A DNA stretch of 64,000 bases from Thalassomonas haliotis (GTDB taxonomy: Bacteria; Pseudomonadota; Gammaproteobacteria; Enterobacterales; Alteromonadaceae), in the NCBI RefSeq assembly GCF_028657945.1, contig NZ_CP059693.1:5208001-5272000 (forward strand). Direction: 5' to 3'. Under the pieces are notes generated by a model. That model worked only from the letters and a program-made list of their open reading frames with translations. It searched no databases and was not told the DNA's origin. Positions 56,760 to 64,000 of this stretch are shown piece after piece. Numbering within the stretch: the stretch's first letter is position 1; each line of letters opens with the position of its first letter. A program made the position numbers and the translations under genes.

Positions 56760-57959
56760 ATGACCATCAATTTAAAATTTCACAGCTTGCTCACTGTCGT
56801 CTTATTGAGCAGTTTCAGCAGCTTTACCACGGCAAGCGTCAAAGAAAATAATGACCTCGCACCTGAGGCCTCAGCCACAGAGGCCAAGCTCTCATTCCGG
56901 GATATTACACTACTGGAAAAAGCTTTTATCGACACCTCACCCGCGGCCAGAAAAGGGGCTATTCCCGTGGGGGAACTGGGCGTAGATGCCGGAAAAAAGG
57001 CCAGTATTGTCAAGCTGGCTGAGGAAATCGCTGATGGTAAACACGGCCGCTACGACAGCCTGCTTATCGCCCACAAGGACAAGCTCCTGTTTGAAAGTTA
57101 CTATCGGCGCGGTCGTATCAATCTGGCTCACCCACAAGCATCAGCCGTTAAAGCCATCACCAGCCTGGCACTGGGCCGCGCTATCCAGTTGGGCTATCTG
57201 AGCATGGCCGATCTCGACAAGCCGCTGGTGAGCTTTCTGAAAAACCTGAACTCAGCAAAACTTGTTGAAGGTGCAGAAAAAATCACACTGCATAAGGCAT
57301 TGACTATGCACGGAGGGCTTAGCGTCAGTAATGAAAAATGGGAAGAACTTCAAAAAAATCCCGCGCCGTTAAAGGGCCAGGGTCTGGTTCAGACCTTGCT
57401 TGAACATAGTGGACCCATTACCTCAGAATCTCAGACTTATTTATATGGCAACCATAATCCAATGTTGGTGATGACGGTCATCGACGCCGTCGTGCCAGGC
57501 ACCGCCAAGGATTTCATCGAAAATGAAATTCTCGATAAATTGGCCATCAGCAATTATAGCTGGCAGACTCACGTTAGTGGCCTGCCACAAGCGGGTTGGA
57601 TGGTGAGCATAACGTCTCGTGACATGCTCAAGTGGGGCAGCGTGGTGCTAAACAAAGGCAAGTGGAACGGCAAACAGTTCATTCCGGCAGATTATCTCGC
57701 CAAGGCCACCAGTGGCCTTGTTAAGCCTACCGAAGACTGGATGCCCGATAGCTACCGTTATGGTTATTTTTGGTATCAAACGCCTATCGCCGTCGGTGAT
57801 AAAAACTATAATGCCACCTTTGCCTGGGGCGGCGGCGGACAACGCATCATAGTGGTTGATGAACTTGGCCTGACCATAGCCATTACCGGCCATGATGGGG
57901 ACGATCAAATCATGGCTCAGGTATCAGAAAAAATCCTACCTGCATTTGTTGAACTTTAA
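56760..57959 (+). CDS. Exported serine hydrolase, class C beta-lactamase-like
   Basis: Exported protein of about 399 residues. ATG 56760 is chosen because GGGGA lies 5 nt upstream; the frame opens 12 bp earlier. Signal peptide about 1-26. The SxxK motif is S-A-V-K (S128, K131) in ASAVKAITSLALG, and a Tyr-containing stretch TYLYGNHNPMLV would be the second motif. WGGGGQRIIVVDE near the C-terminus fits the third box. The family includes esterases and peptidases as well as beta-lactamases; resistance is not implied. Confidence 0.8.
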   Translation: MTINLKFHSLLTVVLLSSFSSFTTASVKENNDLAPEASATEAKLSFRDITLLEKAFIDTSPAARKGAIPVGELGVDAGKKASIVKLAEEIADGKHGRYDSLLIAHKDKLLFESYYRRGRINLAHPQASAVKAITSLALGRAIQLGYLSMADLDKPLVSFLKNLNSAKLVEGAEKITLHKALTMHGGLSVSNEKWEELQKNPAPLKGQGLVQTLLEHSGPITSESQTYLYGNHNPMLVMTVIDAVVPGTAKDFIENEILDKLAISNYSWQTHVSGLPQAGWMVSITSRDMLKWGSVVLNKGKWNGKQFIPADYLAKATSGLVKPTEDWMPDSYRYGYFWYQTPIAVGDKNYNATFAWGGGGQRIIVVDELGLTIAITGHDGDDQIMAQVSEKILPAFVEL

Positions 57960-58123
57960 AAAACAGCGAGGAAAGCCATTTACACTGCAATATCTCTGTT
58001 ACTTGCACATTAATGGCTATGTTAATTGCGCATAACAAGGTAATAACAAACAAAGACGTAATGGTTCCGACGAAAGCTGACAGTTAAGCTTATAGCAGAG
58101 CCTATTAGCTGCACCTTCCAGAC

Positions 58124-58155
58124 AAAAAAGCCGGGCATACAAGTTGCCCGGTTTT
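58124..58155. terminator. Terminator between the hydrolase and the regulator
   Basis: A-rich flank, stem CCGGGCA / TGCCCGG with a 7-nt loop, then TTTT. It lies between the two convergent genes, about 170 bp after the hydrolase. Confidence 0.75.
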
Positions 58156-58247
58156 AACACCATTAAACACTTAAGCAGTGCTCAGCTTAAGTCAGATATA
58201 AATATCTTAGGGCAGAGAAGCTCGCTAACCTTTTGCTGCCAACAACT

Positions 58248-60452
58248 CTATTCGCTTAAGATTAATTCCGCCACTTCCTTTTTGCCGCTGATCATAACGG
58301 TCAATAAAATATCTGTCTGATTAATGTCTGTTAAATAATCATAGTCATCAAGTGTTTTCCCCAGGAGCTTAAAGGAATTTTCATGCAGATCATATGACCA
58401 CAATTGAAGTTCGTCACTGATCCCATAAATGACATTGTTTTTTACCAAAAATGGTTTATCACTTCCTTGATTGTCCAGTGCATCAATCAGTTGGTATTCG
58501 GCAGGGCCTGACTGCCAAAAACGATCCATATGATCGGTGTAAATGAATCGACCCTCTTCAGTTTTGAGCGCCCAGTTGACTTGGTTATTATGTATTACCC
58601 TAAGCTCTGAATTGTTCAGGTTGAATTCGACAAGCTTTATTATTCCCTTGATACGCACATTCATTAACGCGGTATTGGCTTCACTATCCCATTGAAACAG
58701 TTGCTCAACGGAGTGAACTAAAGGGATGGGCTTGACACTTGAATCCAAAAATACTTGAGTCAGTTTTTTATTGGCATTAACCAAAATGCTCGCGCCATCC
58801 ATGGCCCAGTTCATTCCAGCAATACGAGTATCTAACTGAAAATTTGTCAGTTGCTGTGGGTTGAGACCATCGGTTATCCATAGTTGCTCTTGTCCGGTAC
58901 GTCTGGACCTAAATGCCACTAAAGGACCATTTGGCTGAAAAATACCCTGTTGCTCTATTCGTATCGAACGTTGCAGTACCGAGTAATTGCTAATGGCTTC
59001 ATTTTGCCTTTGCCTATGCTCTGCTTGTGCATCGGCAAATTGTGACAAAGGCAATTTCACGATATCAGTATCGAAAATGGCCTTTGTCATCAACATACGA
59101 TTTCCATCAGGATGAAATAAGGGCGACCCCATTGGTTCATCTAAAGGCAGACTGATATTCGCGATATTACCTTCATAGGAAAGAGTAAAGAACTGCCGAC
59201 CCGTACTGAAAATAAGTTGGCCAGTTTGCGGCATAAAATTGGGATAGATATCCCTTAAGTTTGCAATTTCTTTCGGGTATTTAATTTGATAACTCGATAA
59301 CAGCTGGCCGTCGGGCTTGAGTATTTCAAGGTATTTTTGTCCGTCGCTATGGGTACTGGTTAATGCAATAAGATCTTCTTTGGATGAATAGTCGAAGTCG
59401 TTTATATTGCCCTCGTCCAGTTTATAGATGACAGAGCTTTGGCTGTCTTCAATCGAATAGCTGGTCAATTGTCTACGGCTTGAAAACTCCTGCAAGAAAG
59501 CAACATTGCTATTATTCAACCACTTAGGACTGATAATGGTTGAATTTTTACACTCCATCAGCACGCTCGGCGTTTGCGGCATTTCAAGCGCTTTATGAAA
59601 ATCCAGGTTCGATAGTTTATAACATTGCTTCTGGGTGATGGGTTTATTGCAGTCTTCCTTTTCGATAACGACCAGCTCTTTACCGTCTTTAGAAAAACTA
59701 TGTTCACCGAAAGAACCCAAATTTTTTGTCAGTTGAAATTCTTCCTGGGTGTTAACGTTTTTGGCCCAGAGGTTATTAACACACAAATCTTTGGGGAAGC
59801 GATTGAAAACAATGTATTGACCGTCGGGTGTATAATTGCCGTTGCTCTCTGAGTGGTCAGTGGTGGTCAGTGAACGCAATTCCGTGAAGGCTAATTTCAT
59901 GCCTTGAGCTGGTGTCAGGTAGTGAACCCCGATAAAACTCACCATTGCGATAATCCCCAGAATAACTATCCCAATAAGGGGAGAGTTCAGCGTTAAAACC
60001 GATCCGGAGGGCTTTGCTAAATCGGCTCTTTCAATTTGAGGCGGTATAACTGCATCTTCTTTCGGTGCTTCATCTTTAGCTGCAGTTACAGTTGCACTTG
60101 ATAAAGTATCTTGTGCAATTCGCGATTCGGTGTCAGTTAATTCCTGCCACCGAACTTCAACTTCCAGACTATAACCCTGTTTAGCATGGGTCTTAATATA
60201 GGAATGGCTGCCTTCACCGAGCGCTTTTCTTAATCGGGCGATGCATCTTTGCAGGGTATTAGGTGTGACGACACTGTCAGGCCACACTTCTGATAATAAC
60301 TCATCATGACTCACGACTTTATTGGCGTTTTTGGCCAGGTGAGTTAACACCGCTAAAGCTTTTGGTGGAATAGTTTGAGATTGCGTTTTCTGGGTTATTT
60401 GATTACGAGTTAAATCGATAAAAAAATCACCTACCCAATACTGTGCTGACAT
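58248..60452 (-). CDS. ToxR/CadC-like membrane regulator with TolB-type propeller
   Basis: One-component regulator of 734 residues. The N-terminal winged helix (OmpR/PhoB type, about 5-98; PPKALAVLTHLAKNANKVVSHDELL then CIARLRKALGE) is cytoplasmic. A single membrane helix is at 158-179 and the rest is a periplasmic WD40/TolB-like beta-propeller (repeats such as GNYTPDGQYIVFNRFP, LFHPDGNRMLMT). Such proteins sense an extracytoplasmic signal and control nearby genes. It is divergent from the small peptide gene at 60718, so that gene is a likely target. The signal is unknown. Confidence 0.85.
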   Translation of the reverse strand: MSAQYWVGDFFIDLTRNQITQKTQSQTIPPKALAVLTHLAKNANKVVSHDELLSEVWPDSVVTPNTLQRCIARLRKALGEGSHSYIKTHAKQGYSLEVEVRWQELTDTESRIAQDTLSSATVTAAKDEAPKEDAVIPPQIERADLAKPSGSVLTLNSPLIGIVILGIIAMVSFIGVHYLTPAQGMKLAFTELRSLTTTDHSESNGNYTPDGQYIVFNRFPKDLCVNNLWAKNVNTQEEFQLTKNLGSFGEHSFSKDGKELVVIEKEDCNKPITQKQCYKLSNLDFHKALEMPQTPSVLMECKNSTIISPKWLNNSNVAFLQEFSSRRQLTSYSIEDSQSSVIYKLDEGNINDFDYSSKEDLIALTSTHSDGQKYLEILKPDGQLLSSYQIKYPKEIANLRDIYPNFMPQTGQLIFSTGRQFFTLSYEGNIANISLPLDEPMGSPLFHPDGNRMLMTKAIFDTDIVKLPLSQFADAQAEHRQRQNEAISNYSVLQRSIRIEQQGIFQPNGPLVAFRSRRTGQEQLWITDGLNPQQLTNFQLDTRIAGMNWAMDGASILVNANKKLTQVFLDSSVKPIPLVHSVEQLFQWDSEANTALMNVRIKGIIKLVEFNLNNSELRVIHNNQVNWALKTEEGRFIYTDHMDRFWQSGPAEYQLIDALDNQGSDKPFLVKNNVIYGISDELQLWSYDLHENSFKLLGKTLDDYDYLTDINQTDILLTVMISGKKEVAELILSE

Positions 60453-60717
60453 ATAACCTCTGAGTCATTATCCAGTCAAAATTAATTTGATCAGGAATTT
60501 AATGAAAGTAGGAGCTGAGAAGTAAGTGTAAACAGGAGAACTTATCTTAGCATTAACTCCGATTGTAACTAATCATAACCGATTGATAAATACAAGATAC
60601 CTCAACCTCAGTAAGAGTGCAGCCAGATATCAGCAGAACTTCAAGCATATTTATTTCTATTCGCTTAAATTCAATTTTCAATCGAATCAAAGTAAAACCT
60701 TATAGCAAGAGATAAAA
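60453..60717. promoter_or_regulatory. Divergent promoter region of the regulator and small peptide gene
   Basis: About 265 bp, AT-rich. It must hold promoters in both directions. ATTCAATTTTCAATCGAATC near 60670 contains short inverted elements (TTCAAT, ATTGAA-like), which could be binding sites; this is not assigned. Confidence 0.35.
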
Positions 60718-60891
60718 ATGAAAAAGCGTTTAATCGTCATTCTTTTAGTGTTGTTGGCTTTTTTAAAACTTGAAGCAAGTGCTCCGACTCCCACTGAAAA
60801 TGGACGAAGCAATTTTTCAGGCAGATATTCTCAAAGAGCAATGGGTAAATATCCTGGGTATTTCTATAGTACAGTCAGAGGTTGCGGGTAG
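60718..60891 (+). CDS. Small exported peptide (57 aa)
   Basis: Not in any family I recognise. 57 codons from ATG 60718 (AAGAGA about 7 nt upstream) to TAG. The first 22 residues form a clear signal peptide (MKKRLIVILLVLLAFLKL, then ASA at the cleavage site). The mature part of about 35 residues is Ser/Gly/Tyr/Arg-rich, basic, ends in RGCG and has a single Cys. A 12-bp-stem terminator follows 60 nt later, so it looks like its own transcription unit. An overlapping frame (60770-60988) runs through that terminator and is less likely. Could be a secreted signal, a peptide toxin or a decayed gene. Confidence 0.5.
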   Translation: MKKRLIVILLVLLAFLKLEASAPTPTENGRSNFSGRYSQRAMGKYPGYFYSTVRGCG

Positions 60892-60951
60892 AAAAATTAG
60901 CCATAAATATTGTCCAATACGAATATCTAAATTTAAAAAAACTCAAATAAA

Positions 60952-60979
60952 AAAGCCCGAATATTGCTATTCGGGCTTT
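60952..60979 (+). terminator. Strong terminator after the small peptide gene
   Basis: Perfect 12-bp stem AAAGCCCGAATA / TATTCGGGCTTT with loop TTGC. A-rich before and T-rich at the end of the stem. Confidence 0.85.
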
Positions 60980-61155
60980 CTCAAATAAGGGGTTTAGGCC
61001 ACAAAAATTCTCACACAAAATACATATAGAGAATGATATTCCCTTTAAAAAACCGGGTCAGAATTTATTAATTAACATTTACCTCTAAGGGATGAAAAGG
61101 GCTCAACAAAGTCATCGTGCCACTATACTCGAAATCAAGCCCCAATTTCCCTTGT

Positions 61156-61177
61156 TAAGCCCCTTAAGCAGGGCTTA
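61156..61177 (-). terminator. Hairpin after the membrane-protein gene
   Basis: Stem TAAGCCC / GGGCTTA with an 8-nt loop directly after the minus-strand stop at 61181. No clear T-run, so moderate support. Confidence 0.45.
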
Positions 61178-61180
61178 CCT

Positions 61181-61711
61181 TTAAGTAGCTTCCACACTTA
61201 AGTATTCATTCCGCGCTTCCGGTATTACTACCATTGACCATATCAGCATAAATAATGCCCCCGTGAGTACCCCTATGATTGATTCATAATTCTGCCATAT
61301 GAAGATCCAATCACTATATTGACTAGCTATTTCAGCAGGTACTCCGAAGTCATCAAGGTGCCTGATGATATTCTCTCCAAACGCTAAGGCATCGGTTATC
61401 ATAAACACCACAAGCAAGCTTGAAATTCCATACTCGGCGTTGGTAATGAAAATATGCTTATTCGGTTTATCCCTGGCAATCAACGAAAGCTTCACTACCG
61501 AGGCCCTGAACGTTACGAGCATAAACGCCAATAAATCCATGATAAAGTGTGTACCGAACATCATAGCATTTATTGCGGTTGAGCTTAGGGTATCACTTTG
61601 TTTCACCAATACGATTTCACATATTATAGCTGTGGCTACGTATGCAAAAAATAGAATGGCACAAAGCTGTCGTACATTAGCATTGGTGCGATTTAGATAC
61701 CCAATCGCCAC
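61181..61711 (-). CDS. Polytopic membrane protein next to the double-glycine peptide
   Basis: Not recognised. From GTG 61711 it is 176 residues with about four membrane helices (near 12-35, 40-65, 95-115 and 150-170). The open frame continues upstream without a stop into AYHNICLSLVAIGYLNR, another hydrophobic segment. A well-placed SD and ATG at 61808 in a neighbouring frame would join it if one G of the run at 61738-61741 were removed. So the ancestral gene probably ran 61808-61181 with six helices. It follows the peptide gene by 26 nt on the same strand. A truncated homologue lies at 28793-29026. Candidate immunity, receptor or export partner. Confidence 0.65.
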   Translation of the reverse strand: MAIGYLNRTNANVRQLCAILFFAYVATAIICEIVLVKQSDTLSSTAINAMMFGTHFIMDLLAFMLVTFRASVVKLSLIARDKPNKHIFITNAEYGISSLLVVFMITDALAFGENIIRHLDDFGVPAEIASQYSDWIFIWQNYESIIGVLTGALFMLIWSMVVIPEARNEYLSVEAT

Positions 61712-61808
61712 TAACGATAAGCAGATATTGTGATAGGCCCCAGGTTGGGATCGATAAGTAAGCCATCCCGGCGAATAAAAGGAGCAACTTTCCCATGTTC
61801 GTATTCAT
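61712..61808 (-). other. Frameshifted 5' extension of the membrane-protein gene
   Basis: ATG 61808 has AAAGGA 7 nt upstream and encodes MNTNMGKLLLLFAGMAYLS, a membrane helix, ending PTWG. In the frame as written it stops after 43 codons (stop about 61679). Shifting by one base at the G4 run (plus-strand CCCC, 61738-61741) continues PTW-AYHNICLSLVAIGYL into the main frame. Either a real frameshift mutation, a slippage-controlled switch or a sequencing error. Confidence 0.5.
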
Positions 61809-61834
61809 AAATAGTCCTTTATTATTGTTATTTC

Positions 61835-61975
61835 CTATAGACCGGGCTTTTCATCCTTAGCTTGGGTTGTTGGGGGAATAATAGTTGCTACTTTGGGATC
61901 TACGCCTTTGCTCCCGCCTAAGCCGCCAGAAATTTTCTTAAGGTCATTGATTGTTAGTTGTTTTCCAGTATTCAT
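61835..61975 (-). CDS. Double-glycine leader peptide (46 aa), bacteriocin/pheromone-like precursor
   Basis: 46 codons from ATG 61975 to TAG. AAGGAG lies 8 nt upstream, an excellent SD. The leader is LTINDLKKISGG at residues 7-18: Leu at -12, Thr at -11, Asp at -8, Leu at -7, Ile at -4, Gly-Gly at -2/-1. This matches the consensus cut by C39-peptidase ABC exporters (PCAT). The predicted mature peptide of 28 residues starts LGGSKGVDPK, is hydrophilic, Lys/Pro/Thr-rich and has no Cys. A promoter candidate lies 34 bp upstream and a polytopic membrane protein gene 26 nt downstream. No C39 exporter is in the window. May be a secreted signal or a bacteriocin. Confidence 0.75.
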   Translation of the reverse strand: MNTGKQLTINDLKKISGGLGGSKGVDPKVATIIPPTTQAKDEKPGL

Positions 61976-62008
61976 TTATATAGCTCCTTGCAGTTATATA
62001 CCCAGGCT

Positions 62009-62037
62009 ATTTTACATTACAAACATATTACCGACAA
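62009..62037 (-). promoter_or_regulatory. Candidate promoter of the double-glycine peptide operon
   Basis: Minus strand: -35 TTGTCG (62037-62032), 17-bp spacer, -10 TAAAAT (62014-62009). Leader of roughly 27 nt to the ATG at 61975. Confidence 0.5.
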
Positions 62038-62163
62038 CAAACTGTATGCGAGTAATAAAGATTTCTAACCTTGGGATGCTCACTTCCCTCCCCTTTATTA
62101 CTCTTCCTCAAATATGAAATAAACAGCACCTTTCAGATGTGCCCGTCATGCCTGACACATTAT

Positions 62164-62192
62164 AAAAAGTCCAGCAAAAAGCTGGACTTTTT
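62164..62192 (-). terminator. Intrinsic terminator after the secreted-protein gene
   Basis: Perfect stem AAAAAGTCCAGC / GCTGGACTTTTT with a 5-nt loop, about 80 bp after the minus-strand stop at 62270. It separates this gene from the peptide operon. Confidence 0.85.
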
Positions 62193-62269
62193 AGTAAGTT
62201 GACAATAAATACTTAAAACAGAGATTTGGTTAATAATACACTCTAATACAAGCCTGGCTGGCAGGTGCC

Positions 62270-63094
62270 TTAGTTCAAAATAACACTCCCATATATAAAA
62301 GCACTATCTTCTCCGCTATCGGTGTGGCCCCAGCTATAGTTGAACATGGCATCATTTCTTGCTGTTATTGAGGCAGTTTGGTGTACAGATGTTTTCCAAG
62401 AGTCGAGTCCCCAGTCAAAATTATAATAATCCCCGGTCATACGGTGATAGCTTTGGGTATTGGCAGCTAATGGATATGGCCCATAGTGAGCTGCATCTTC
62501 AATAAACCAATGAGTATCTAAGGGGGATGGATTTACGGCGTACCATGCAAGGCTATAGCTGGTCCAGCATACCGTGCCGTCACTAAATACATACCATTGT
62601 AATTGATTTGAAGTCTCTGTTAACGTTATCCTAGGTATATCATACGTTCTCACCCGAACCCTGCCTTGCCAGTACCCGGTATTAACACTTGGGAATATTC
62701 CCTCTTGCTCTCGGTTTGCCATAAGCTTCAAGGCTTTTGGCTCAAGGTTTATCCTATTGGTTACTTCCTGGTGAGTAAAAGTTTCTTCATCAAGCGTACT
62801 TGGATCAACTACAGTGGTGCTGTATGACTTATTTTTAATATCAACTTCATATTGCATAACCATTGTAGGCTTTCCAACTCCGTACTCCCCCTCGCCAGAC
62901 AAGGTAATGGACCCATCGGAATACACTTTCGCATGAAAATTAGGAATTGCCATAGACGAACTAGGGTTCATCTCTAGCTTAAACTCTTCAGCAAGTTGTT
63001 TGGTTTCTTTTGAAAGTACTGATACTGATGTTAGTAGTAATGCTAAAACGAAGAGAATGAGATATTTTGTATTATTAAAATTTAACCTTGGCAT
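62270..63094 (-). CDS. Exported protein of unknown function (274 aa)
   Basis: Not recognised. ATG 63094 has AAGGA upstream (6 nt). N-terminal signal helix about 10-28 (YLILFVLALLLTSVSVLS), then a soluble part of about 245 residues. An N-terminal half of beta strands (FHAKVYSDGSITLSGEGEYG) and a C-terminal half rich in Trp, Tyr and His (GTVCWTSYSLAWYAV, HYGPYPLAANTQSYHRMTGDYYN). One Cys in the mature chain. Probably secreted or periplasmic. Own terminator; upstream neighbour is the small membrane protein gene at 63146. Confidence 0.75.
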   Translation of the reverse strand: MPRLNFNNTKYLILFVLALLLTSVSVLSKETKQLAEEFKLEMNPSSSMAIPNFHAKVYSDGSITLSGEGEYGVGKPTMVMQYEVDIKNKSYSTTVVDPSTLDEETFTHQEVTNRINLEPKALKLMANREQEGIFPSVNTGYWQGRVRVRTYDIPRITLTETSNQLQWYVFSDGTVCWTSYSLAWYAVNPSPLDTHWFIEDAAHYGPYPLAANTQSYHRMTGDYYNFDWGLDSWKTSVHQTASITARNDAMFNYSWGHTDSGEDSAFIYGSVILN

Positions 63095-63145
63095 TGATAT
63101 TCCTTTATTAATTTTTAGTTTTATAAAGTAATCCTTAAGGGTCTA

Positions 63146-63493
63146 TTACATACCGGCCTCCTTGTTCATTTTTATCCTTGTTTTCCAAAAAAGATGTAGT
63201 GCTATTATCAGGTAGACGATATTCAATATGCCGATAAAGCGCATATAGTTTTCAGCTCCTAACATATACAAACCCATGGGGATAAAAGAACCTATAAATG
63301 CAAAAAAAATAAGCCAGACTTTTTCAAAGATTAATCCAACAAACGCCAGCATTGAAAACCCAATCATGGCACTAGATATTATGTAGCCAACTGTATCCCC
63401 GCCTTGATAGGCGTAGGGGTCACCTGATAAATAAACTACCCATAAGAAAATAGTCAAAATTGAAGCGAGACAACCTATAATTTTAATGTAAAT
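63146..63493 (-). CDS. Small membrane protein, possible AUU start
   Basis: Not recognised. About 103-115 residues with three or four membrane helices (IFLWVVYLS, VGYIISSAMIGFSMLAFVGLIF, VWLIFFAFIGSFIPMGLYML, IGILNIVYLIIALHLFW). No ATG occurs in the frame before the first helix. TTG 63457 lacks an SD; a strong purine run GGGGAGGG lies just before an ATT codon at 63493, which would give IYIKIIGCLASIL. An AUU start, known in infC, is therefore possible. It stands 52 bp before the secreted-protein gene and may be cotranscribed. Confidence 0.55.
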   Translation of the reverse strand: MYIKIIGCLASILTIFLWVVYLSGDPYAYQGGDTVGYIISSAMIGFSMLAFVGLIFEKVWLIFFAFIGSFIPMGLYMLGAENYMRFIGILNIVYLIIALHLFWKTRIKMNKEAGM

Positions 63494-64000
63494 GTTCCCT
63501 CCCCATATTTTAGTTATAAAAAGTTAACCAGCAGCATGAACCTTATGCATATCAGCAATTTGATATTAAGCCATGCTAAAACAAATGTAGTCTATATTTT
63601 AGAAGGTGCCACTCGGCAGAAAGCCGGGTGTTATTATCCTCCTAAACTCTTGAGTAACTCTTCTGAATGGTAGGTATTTCTGAGTAAACCAGTTGTTTTA
63701 TCAGCTCACTTTTTCATGAGCCTGTTTTTCAGGATATATAAATATGCCTTTGTTTGTCTGAGAGTTTTATTTTCTGAGATAAATAATATTGAAAGAACCA
63801 ATTTTGAATCATTCTAAGAGATTGAATCATGCAGTAAGTTTTAGAATATAAGTAGTTTTTAACTAATTTCCTTGTGTGCAGCTACTGAGGCTATGGCGTG
63901 ATGAAAAACATATAAAAATGTTTTCAACTTTCTATAACATAGATAGAGAAGCCCCCCTCTTATCATACGAGCGAATCAGTTGAACTATTTCCTGTATTTG
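63494..64000. other. Gene-poor right end of window
   Basis: About 500 bp, AT-rich. A hairpin CACTCGGC / GCCGGGTG with a 5-nt loop lies at about 63609-63629. A 45-codon plus-strand frame near 63553 lacks an SD. No supported gene. Confidence 0.4.

Noticed and set aside
60770-60988. 72-codon plus-strand frame overlapping the small peptide gene
   Set aside because: No ATG with an SD at its start (it uses TTG) and it reads through the strong terminator at 60952-60979. The signal-peptide frame is better supported, though this one could be a decayed remnant.
61893-62117. 74-codon plus-strand frame opposite the double-glycine peptide
   Set aside because: No SD; it is the antisense shadow of the peptide gene and its promoter.
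63553-63690. 45-codon plus-strand frame (MNLMHISNLIL...)
   Set aside because: No ribosome binding site, no recognisable feature, and a hairpin lies inside it.

Overview
The window is chromosomal DNA from a marine gammaproteobacterium, most likely an Alteromonadales member of the Colwelliaceae (Thalassomonas-like). That placement is inference. It rests on the MSHA pilus genes, the MotX-type sodium-motor protein beside rnr/rlmB, the PanP-type aspartate decarboxylase near panBC, and the general character of the proteins. No rRNA, tRNA or CRISPR array was seen.

Layout. 1-3.6 kb: the mshI-mshI2-mshJ-mshK-mshL part of the MSHA type IV pilus operon (minus strand; mshL runs off the left edge). 3.75-5.1 kb: a PLP enzyme followed by an exact 100-bp-period tandem repeat. 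5.2-6.6 kb: rpsF-priB-rpsR-rplI. 6.9-12.9 kb: a chemoreceptor, rlmB, rnr and motX. 13.2-15.7 kb: a diguanylate cyclase and an HD-GYP phosphodiesterase. 15.8-21.6 kb: an exported M28 peptidase and an RND efflux pair. 21.8-27.8 kb: erpA, a DUF6776-like protein, a ClC channel, hemJ, pyrB and hemL. 27.9-29.1 kb: a dead IS5-family element next to the 3' remnant of a membrane-protein gene. 29.1-38.2 kb: an unknown protein, mrcB, hrpB, thpR, an unknown protein, pepB and sfsA. 38.6-45.6 kb: dksA-gluQ-pcnB-folK-panB-panC with panP facing them. 46-50.8 kb: a TrmB-like methyltransferase with an ABC-2 exporter, then efp and epmB divergent. 50.8-56.2 kb: a DUF3016 protein and a folate-independent methionine synthase pair (mesX-mesD) with a TauE/SafE permease and a MetR-like regulator. 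56.7-64 kb: AT-richer accessory DNA with a serine hydrolase, a ToxR/TolB-like regulator, two short peptide genes and several orphan secreted or membrane proteins.

Functional links. panB, panC and panP together supply pantothenate and beta-alanine. hemJ and hemL serve heme synthesis. efp encodes the substrate of epmB. The LysR protein with consensus-like MetR boxes probably controls mesXD. motX, the chemoreceptor, the c-di-GMP pair and the MSHA genes all concern motility and attachment.

The most notable unlisted element is a 46-codon gene at 61835-61975 (minus). It has an excellent Shine-Dalgarno sequence and a textbook double-glycine leader (LTINDLKKISGG). A polytopic membrane protein follows 26 nt downstream. 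A second, truncated copy of that membrane protein lies beside the dead IS at 28.8 kb. This looks like an undescribed GG-peptide plus membrane-partner module. A separate 57-codon exported-peptide gene (60718-60891) sits divergent from the ToxR-like regulator and ends in a strong terminator.
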